Assembly: GCA_022818135.1 (NCBI GenBank)
Contig: JAFMSR010000014.1
Location: forward strand, 38,381,252 to 38,445,251
Reading direction: 5' to 3'
DNA length: 64,000 nucleotides
Source of the DNA: Saxidomus purpurata
Taxonomy: Eukaryota; Mollusca; Bivalvia; Venerida; Veneridae
The position numbers were made by a program, and so were the translations under genes. The first letter of the stretch is position 1, and each line of letters begins with the position of its first letter. Shown piece after piece: positions 57,115-64,000 of the stretch. Under the pieces are notes generated by a model. The model was not told the origin of the DNA and searched no databases. It was given only the letters and a program-made list of their open reading frames with translations.

Positions 57115-57343
57115 TAGTTCTGGTTTAAAATGGTATAATTGCATGTTTTTCTGTAATTATTTATTTTTAAAATACTTTGATTAACAGGACCTGGTGTATT
57201 TGTATGTTGAGAACCATAACCGAAGTTTAATGGGCCAAAATGGAATGCACACAGGTATTGTTTAGATATATCTAGATCTAGTGTAAGTTTTCTAAATCAA
57301 TGATCGCAAATATGCATTAGTCTTACTCCAAAACAAAGTTGTA

Positions 57344-58074
57344 TTTTTAGCTCACCTGGCACAAAGTGACAGAGTGAGCTATTAGGATTGCATTCCGTCC
57401 GGCGTACGTCGTACGTCCATCCACCATTTCCTTCAAACGACATCTCCTCTGAAACCACTGGGCCAATGTTGATGAGACTTTGCGTGATGTTCCTTGCATG
57501 AAGCTCTATCAAAGTTGTTCAAAGAATTCCATTCCATGCAGAACTCTGGTTGCTATGGCAACAAATAGGAAAAACTTTAAAAATCTTCTTCTCTGAAACC
57601 ACAAGACCTAGAGCTTAGATATTTGGCATGTAGCATTGTCAAGTGGACCTCTACCAAGATTGTTCAAATTATGACCCCCGGGTCAAAATTGACCCCGCGC
57701 AGGTGGGCACTTAGTTTTTGCATAGGCATATATAGGAAAAACTTTAAAAGTCTTCTTCTCTGAAACCACAAGGTCTAGAGCTAAGATATTTGGCATGTAG
57801 CATTGGCTAGTGGACCTCTACCAAGATTGTTCAAATTATGACCCCTGTGTCAAAATTGACCCCGCACCGAGGGTCACTTAGTTTTACATAGGCTTATATA
57901 GGGAAAACTTTAAAAATCTTTTTCTCTGAAACCACAAGGCCTAGAGCTTAGATATTTGGCATGTAGCATTGCCTAGTAGACCTCTTCAAAGTTTGTTCAA
58001 ATTATGCCCCTGGGGTCAAAATTGACCTTGCCGGGGGGGGGGGGATCATTTGTTTTACAAAGGCGTACCCCAGT
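57344..58074 (+). mobile_element. Family A HINE-like element, 5' part
   Basis: TTTTTAGCTCACCTGGCACA with GTGACAGAGTGAGCT hairpin, a short GTCCGGCGTACGTCGTACGT tract, and GTTGCTATGGCAAC at 57549-57562. About four A monomers follow. It stops in GGGGGGGGGGGATCATTTG near 58050 without the 3' hairpin. The 71-residue minus ORF at 57297-57512 is repeat. Confidence 0.75.
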
Positions 58075-58690
58075 GAAAATATGAACTGAAATTTCATTGG
58101 TATTTTAGTGAAATTTCAACAAAATACCATCAAAATATTAGTGAAAGAATTGGTAGAAATTTGTTGAAATAACACTGAAATGTCAACAAAATTTCATCAG
58201 TATACCATCAAAATTTCAGTAAAATATCGGTGGCATTTCATCGAATTTCTACCAATTCTTTCAGTGAAATATCAGTGTTATTTTACCGAAATCTCTACAA
58301 AATTTCAGTAAAATATCAGTGGTATTTCACTGAATTTCTACCAATTCTTTCAGTGAAAATATCGGTGTTATTTTACCGAAATCTCTACAAAATTTCAGTA
58401 AAATATCAGTGGTATTTCACTGAATTTCTACCAATTCTTTCAGTGAAATATCAGTGTTATTTTACTGAAATCTTTACAAAATCTTAGTCAAATATCACCA
58501 GTATTTCAGTAAGATATCAGTGGTATTTCACCAAATTTCTACCAATTCTTTCAGTGAAATATCAGTGTTATTTTAATGAAATCTTTGCAGATTTCAGTTA
58601 ATATCACGAAGATTTCACAGAAATATTGATGATATTTCATTAAATTTCTACCAATTCTTTCAGTGAAATAGCAGTGATATTCAGACACAT
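58075..58690 (+). repeat. AT-rich minisatellite
   Basis: The phrase TTTCTACCAATTCTTTCAGT recurs at ~58245, 58334, 58424, 58545 and 58654, giving intervals of 89, 90, 121 and 109 bp. Each unit is itself made of shorter ATATCAGTGGTATTTCAC-like repeats. The 85-residue ORF at 58230-58487 is an open frame through three units. Confidence 0.8.
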
Positions 58691-59089
58691 TATCATTTAA
58701 AATGACAAAAATGTTGGCACATTTATCACTGAAATGTCTTAAGTTAAGATATTACATTTTAAGGCACTTTAATGAATCTCGTTTTAATTTAAAATTTATG
58801 GTTTTTTTAATTGTTTAATAACCAGTAAATTGATTAATCAGATGGACAACAGACATTGAGTGATGGAAGAGCTCACCAACTGCATTTTTGCTCAGGGGAG
58901 CGGTGACAAAATTGGTTATGATGAAAAGCATGTACAAAATGATAATACCTGTAGCATTCCAAGAAAATTTATTACACAAAAGAATTGCTATATTATCATT
59001 ATTTCAGCATTTGATGTAATAAGACGGATATACCAGTGAAAAATGCCCTTAAAGTGGTGAAGTTCTATTTATTGCCTTATGAATATAAT

Positions 59090-61465
59090 GGACGAGTGCC
59101 CAGATGACCCTATAGCACTCACCCAAGACCTACCAAATGTGACCATATTTCCGAAACAATATATTATTAACACAAAAAATTGTATTTGACCTTGACCAGA
59201 CAAACATTCTGACCAACTTACATGAAGATTGGCTTTAAAAAGAGTATCAACACGGTTTTCCTTGGAACTAACCTTGTGACCTAGTTTTTAATCCTAGGTT
59301 ATCCCAGCAAACACTGACCAAATTACCAGATACTTGTGTATTAAATGCAGCCTCCAGACTGTTCATAAGGTTTTAATTTTATTTGCTCCAGTGACCTAGT
59401 TTTTTTACCCTTAGTAACCCAGTTTCAAACTTCACCAACAGAATCATTTGGATAACATTCATGAAGAGTTTACTTGAAATCTAGCCTCCAGAGTGTTGGC
59501 AAGGTTTTCCATGGAATTGACTGTGTGACCTATTTTTGACCCCTACTGACCCAGATTCAGTGAATAATCCAGGTTTTGATTTATATGAGTCCCTGGGACG
59601 CACATTTTTCAAAACAATGAGTCCTAGCTATGAAACAATGAGTCCCTTTCCGAAAAAGTCAGAAAATAGAATCGGACATCCCCGCCGAATTATTTTCGTT
59701 GCGAATCGCCGCTGTGCTGTTTTTTTTTTCAAATATAATTGTTTCTAAAAGTATTGAGTTACTGAAAATATTAATTACCTTTTACGTAGATTTTAAATAT
59801 TTATTTCCGTTAAAAAATCTGCTGTAGTTAGTCTAGTCTAACTATTTCGACTTCGAAGGCAAACCGCATTTTTAGGCTGATATTTTATAGTTGTAGAGGT
59901 GTGACAGTTATAAAATATCAGATCTGTGAAAGGGGTCACACTGAAACGCCAAATTAATTAGGCTATAGTTAGTTGAGGTTTATTCTCCAATTAGCATTTG
60001 TCACTCGCGAAGGTTTGAAAAATACGAGCATTCATAAAGGGTGACAAACTAACTACGTCAACTTTGAAATTTCGAGCTATGTGACACCACTGATTGAGTA
60101 ACGTTTTATAGTTATAATTTGTGAATGCGAAAAGTATTTTCAATTGACTTAATTAACATTAATAAGTTCCAACTATTCTTTACTTAAAATAAACGTTATG
60201 TTTATAACAAAATCGCGGCGCTTCAAGCCGATTTTTTTAAGTAACAATTTTCTTCTACAATGTATTTTTTAGTTATAATTTGTGAATGCGAAAAGTATTT
60301 TCAATTGACTTAATTAACATTAATAAGTTCCAACTATTCTTTACTTAAAATAAACGTTATGTTTATAACAAAATCACGGCGCTTCAAGCCGATTTTTTTA
60401 AGTAACAATTTTCTTCTACAATGTATTTATTTTGTCGAATAAAATAATTTCTACAGCGACTTCTTTTACTCATAAAGCCGCAGGTGTTACGAGATCAAAG
60501 CACGTACGCCGACGCCGAGTTTCGTTTGATCCGAGCGAAGCACGTGGCATTAAAAAGACCGAATATTTTGACGGGTCTGATTATTTTGTATTATAAAAAC
60601 TAGTTTGGAATAGACAATGTATAATATGAGTAAGTTTTATTTTGGTTATGCACTATATCAAGCTATACAAATGTACGTTGGTCGGCAAATATTTTCGAAT
60701 TTGATAAATGTACAAAAGTAAAAAATAATTATAATTTAAAGTCCTGTTAGCTGTCTGAAACACCACTCTATGTACCGCGATTTAACACCCTCGAAGTGCC
60801 GCGATTTTTTAACGATTTCATGCGAAAATTCTTCTAAATACTCGCAGGAAATGCAAGTTCAAGGACGATATTCTTTTAAACAAACTGCCGCGAGCATATA
60901 CCCAAATCTCGCTTTTCACGTGCTTGCGTCCTAAAGGACGCACATATTTAAAATCTTTGCGTCCTTTGCATTTTTTGTGCGTCTATGACGCAGGACGCAC
61001 GGCTAGATTATTCACTGCAGATTTGAGACAAACGTTCTTACAAATACAAATTTTCAAGATGGTTGTGTAATATATGTGGCCTCCAGAGTGTTAACAAGGG
61101 TTTTCTTTGATCTGACCATGTGACCAAGTTTTTATAAACAAGGTGACCCAGAAATCAATGAGACAAACAATCTAATCAATTTCCATGAAGTTTTTTGACC
61201 CCATATGACCCATATTAAAACTTAGATCCAATTTAAAATGCAACCACTTGCATACACAAGATTTTTTTTGCTGACCTAGTTGACCTGTATTTAAACTTGA
61301 TTTAGATTTTATCAAGGCAAGCATGCTGACCCAGTTTCATGAAGGTCCAGTGAAAAGTGCAGCCTCTATTGCATACACAAGGTTAAGTGTGGACAGACGA
61401 CAGACCGATTTCGAACACCAGGCCATTACAATTACTCACCTTCTTGCAGGTGAGCTAAAAACTGC
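59090..61465 (-). mobile_element. Decayed family A/A2 element, minus orientation, interrupted by a dispersed repeat
   Basis: The right end (61440-61465) has CACCTTCTTGCAGGTGAGCT, a family A 5' end in reverse. Left of it are diverged A2 monomers (GTTTCATGAAGGTCCAGTG, GCATACACAAGG) with more at 59170-59560. Between them, ~59600-60850 is the unrelated dispersed repeat. No intact terminus on the left. Confidence 0.5.
59600..60850 (+). repeat. Dispersed repeat segment, copy 2, with a 161-bp tandem duplication
   Basis: Collinear with 19640-22145 but without the family C insertion. 60111-60430 is a 161-bp tandem duplication (GTTATAATTTGTGAATGCG at 60111 and 60272). The counterpart of the 21640-21829 exon (60495-60640) has stops. 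Confidence 0.65.
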
Positions 61466-62209
61466 TGAAAATTTAAGAGATGTTCTGAATAGTCCTTTAA
61501 CAAAATAGCCGTTCAATATCTACCTCTAGTTCTATAAATATATGTTTTAATTAGTAGAAAAAAACCTCACTGCAAAAACAGAACTTAACTTGGCTAAAAA
61601 AAACAGAGCTTAAGTATACATTTTATATTTAACAATATGCTTTAGAAAAGATAATTTTGCAGTCTCTTAAAATATATAGTTATTGACCAAGTTTAATTAT
61701 AATATGAAACTTAAACTAATTAAAGCATTCAGTCAACAGTCGTTATTGTAAGTATTGAGTGAAACCTAAAGTTATAAGATTTCGAAAAAATCTGCTTCAC
61801 ATAATCTAAAAATACAGAGTAAAACAATTAGATAGCAATTTCAATTATTAAGATACAAATGAATTAACAAGTTTATAAAATGCAAAAATGTTCTTGCAAA
61901 TCATCACACAAGTCACAAAATAATGAAATTTCCATGGAGATTTTAAGTGCCAGGCCCATCAAGAAAATATTGGCAAGGCAAATATCCGAGTGCTGAGCAT
62001 ACAATGTAGCTATCCTGGGAATCACACATAAACATTCTTCAATATTGGACAAAAACTAACTTACTTAAACTAAATGTCAAACAATTTGACCTGTTTTAAT
62101 ACAACACATACGCTGTTACAATAAAAAACTTCAAAATCATCTCTTGTCTTTTTGTCTTACTTCTTAATAAACAATGTTTTTGCCATGGTTGTAACTTCCA
62201 ACACCACTC
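61466..62209. other. AT-rich spacer
   Basis: No repeat end, ORF or exon-like segment seen. Confidence 0.35.
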
Positions 62210-62511
62210 TCAGAGTCTCTGGAGCAAAGCAAAATTTATTGCATCAAGTTGTGGCTTTACATTGTCCATACAGTTTATGGTTCTCTTGTCAGTGTAAGTG
62301 GAGTTGATCAGTTCATATTCACTGAACACTTGAAAAAAATAAAATGTTTGAATATTTCTGTTGAATCTGTTCCCAATCTCTGCTGAAGAATTCCCTCATT
62401 TAAAGCTGGCAGTGATGTAGCAACAACTGCGGCTGGAGGAAATTGTTGCTTTAACTCGCACTTTCGTGTATATTCGTTTGCTGGTGCATCAGTTTTGAAT
62501 TTGGTGTACTG
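62210..62511 (-). pseudogene. Minus-strand gene Y, last coding segments (weakly BEN-like)
   Basis: Two abutting frames. The first is open from 62511 to 62308 (YTKFKTDAPANEYTRKCELK, then Pro/Ala-rich). The second, 62332-62210, encodes QVFSEYELINSTYTDKRTIN ... KPQLDAINFALLQRL and a stop. They differ by one base at the run of seven T (62333-62339), so one missing T would explain the break. The pattern Phe-x3-Glu-Leu, then Thr-x-Lys-Arg, then Leu-Asp-x-Ile resembles part of a BEN domain (a DNA-binding fold in chromatin proteins). The match is partial and by eye. Confidence 0.35.
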
Positions 62512-62555
62512 ATGTTAGATTGACTGACTGGAAGGCTGCATATTTTCAAGTTTAC

Positions 62556-62609
62556 CTTCACTTTCCTCCAGTTTTGTGCATTTTCTCTTCTTCTAGTTTC
62601 TCTACTTCT
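62556..62609 (-). CDS. Gene Y, coiled-coil exon candidate
   Basis: After a pyrimidine-rich tract and AG (62611-62610), the frame reads REVEKLEEEKMHKTGGK, a clear coiled-coil pattern, before a TGA. The strong donor AAG|GTAAAC at 62556/62555 lies just beyond that stop, and a second frame downstream (KLEESEGKLE) also looks like coiled coil. The exon is therefore probably damaged by a small indel, or my donor choice is wrong. The first base fits the phase left by the exon at 63054. Confidence 0.35.
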
Positions 62610-63053
62610 CTCTTCAAAGAAATCAAGAAAATATTAATATCATTAACTCTGATAAATAAAATAAAGAAGATGATTGCACTGTGAGGAAAAAAACAAGACC
62701 CTACTGGTAATGATTTATATCTAGTCACAAAACAGTGCAGGAAAACAAAGTTATTGACGTTGTTTTTGAAATGCTAATTAAGGCTAAATACACTGCTTTT
62801 CCTAGCACTTTTTCTAGAGTAGCAACTATATTATACCTTGCTTAAATTTTCAAATAGTGTAATCAAGTACTTGGAAGTACAAATGTAACCAGTCATTAAT
62901 GTGCTTAATTTAATTTAAATTCTTTTAAATTTTAAAACTATTGTCAACCTAACTTTAGGAACAACAAACTTTACTCCAGTTCTCCGAGGACAGCCTGTTT
63001 GTTCAGTTTTATACTTACAAGAGTTACTGAGCAGAAAATTACAGAATACATAC

Positions 63054-63120
63054 CTTGATTGATCTTTCGTGTCTTCAGGAGACACTGTAGGCGTCTTCAG
63101 GTACCAGACACTGTCATTCC
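63054..63120 (-). CDS. Gene Y, internal exon
   Basis: A 67-nt segment lies between TTGTCTCTTTCTTAAG| and CAATCAAG|GTATGT, both good splice signals. Only one frame is open: two bases complete a Gly codon, then NDSVWYLKTPTVSPEDTKDQ and Ser, ending with AG of the next codon. The phase matches the upstream exon at 63369. No domain; likely a linker. Confidence 0.55.
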
Positions 63121-63368
63121 CTTAAGAAAGAGACAAAACAAGTAATACAATGTTTGCTACCATCTTCATGTAAATGTTTAAATTGTAGTGATTGTTCAAC
63201 TTTTTACTGACAAATACCAGAATGAGATATTGCTAAATTCTATTTCAATAGAGTATGTCTGACATCATCTAACTAAAACTGAACTGCAATGTAAAATTAC
63301 TGCACTAACGTAATTTTTTGAAAACAGTTACAATCAGTAACTTTATTTCATTATAGTTATGAAAATAC

Positions 63369-63440
63369 CTGGAGCTTTAACTGTCCCTTGTGATTTTATT
63401 TCTGCTGAATCTAATTTACATGCATCCTCCCTTGGCACAG
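63369..63440 (-). CDS. Gene Y, internal exon
   Basis: A 72-nt segment lies between TTTTACTTATATTTCAG| and GCTCCAG|GTATTT. Only one frame is open: two bases, then 23 codons (VPREDACKLDSAEIKSQGTV...), then one base that completes Gly with the next exon. Upstream exons would be beyond 63440; I did not find a convincing one before the window edge. Confidence 0.5.
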
Positions 63441-64000
63441 CTGAAATATAAGTAAAAATATAATATATAACACTATAAACAGGTCATTTTAAAACATTAA
63501 TTCTAACTGAAAATTTATCCTATATAGACAAAGAAGGATTTGAGCTGCTATTTTTAAATTCCCTTCTGCTTAATTTTCACACATCTAGGAGTTTTCAACA
63601 CTACCGGTATCGCCAGCAATATCAACATAAATAAGACAAATAGCATTTTATTTGATGAGTAAGAAAGAACAGCCAAATTTTCTTGAAATGCAAGGAATGC
63701 ACGGAATACTACAAGTCAAGGCAGCTCCTTCATGTAAGCACAGCAAATAGTACCCCTTCGCATATTTATTTGTTTAAGGTTTACGGACCCTGAAACCCAC
63801 GTTTAGAAATGGTTACATACTTGATGGTTTCTTGTTAAGCATCCATTAAGAAACCCAAATATGTAATTTTATTAACATTTACCGTTCCAAACATGAGATA
63901 TTTACATTTGATGTCGGCTACCCCACTTTTCCGAGAAGACCCCCAAAGAGCAAATACCTAGATACTATAAATCTCGTGTATTTTTTCAAAATTGAGGAAT
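63441..64000. other. AT-rich sequence at the window edge
   Basis: Probably intron or flank of gene Y. No exon, repeat end or ORF supported. Confidence 0.3.

Noticed and set aside
58230..58487. 85-residue ORF with internal repeats
   Set aside because: The unit is ~89-90 bp, close to a multiple of 3, so the frame stays open by chance through a minisatellite.

Overview
The window looks like metazoan nuclear DNA, most likely from a bivalve mollusc. It is AT-rich and gene-poor, coding pieces are short and bounded by GT/AG splice signals, and most of the length is repeats. The repeats carry runs of GTCC or GGTC next to AGCTCACCTGG-type or TTATACCCCC-type ends, a style I associate with bivalve genomes. 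The species call is inference. No bacterial gene, operon, rRNA or CRISPR array is visible.

Repeats. At least seven families with unrelated termini share one plan: a short 5' inverted subterminal motif, a GTCC/GGTC/GGCGTC/GGGC microsatellite, a tandem array, the complementary 3' motif, a small perfect hairpin, and an end reading CTCTTGTT or TTCTAGTT placed at a host T-T step. I name them A (GCTCACCTG/CAGGTGAGC), B (ATGCCCCCAC/GTGGGGGCAT), C (TTATACCCCCAC/GTGGGGGTATAA), C' (TTATACCCCC with another array), D (GCTCGACTTTT/AAAAGTCGAGC), E (AGCAGGTTT/AAACCTGCT) and F (ATCCCCCCGCCG/CGGCGGGGGGAT). The plan matches Helentron-associated non-autonomous elements (HINE/DINE-1 type). Several are nested: D in C', B in A, F in E, and C in a dispersed repeat.

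Layout. 1-5.6 kb: A, C', D, a SINE, a 156-bp MITE. 5.7-12.7 kb: mostly unique sequence, a LINE 3' fragment, a tRNA-like SINE head. 12.7-19.0 kb: two inverted copies of a ~0.6-kb repeat, a TA-flanked foldback element in a palindromic cluster, and an OTU-protease fragment. 19.6-24.2 kb: a dispersed repeat with a spliced-exon candidate and nested C, a TTAA-flanked MITE, D. 24.2-30.8 kb: AT-rich, three RFX-like sites, small ORFs. 30.8-41.9 kb: nested A/E/F/C'/B arrays and two TA-flanked transposons. 41.9-48.1 kb: A copies around three small plus-strand exons and a perfect 85-bp inverted repeat. 48.3-55.0 kb: the main gene, minus strand, a YqaJ-type (PD-(D/E)XK) nuclease gene with phase-matched introns but five lesions. 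55.0-58.7 kb: A array with dimeric higher-order repeats and a minisatellite. 58.7-61.5 kb: decayed A2 and a second copy of the 19.6-22.1 kb repeat. 62.2-63.5 kb: a minus-strand set of small exons with a weak BEN-like segment.

How it fits together. I see no pathway. The genes are separate and embedded in repeats. The best candidates for an undescribed system are the convergent element architecture (with near-nucleosome-length monomers carrying ERE-like and RFX-like sites) and the broken YqaJ gene family.
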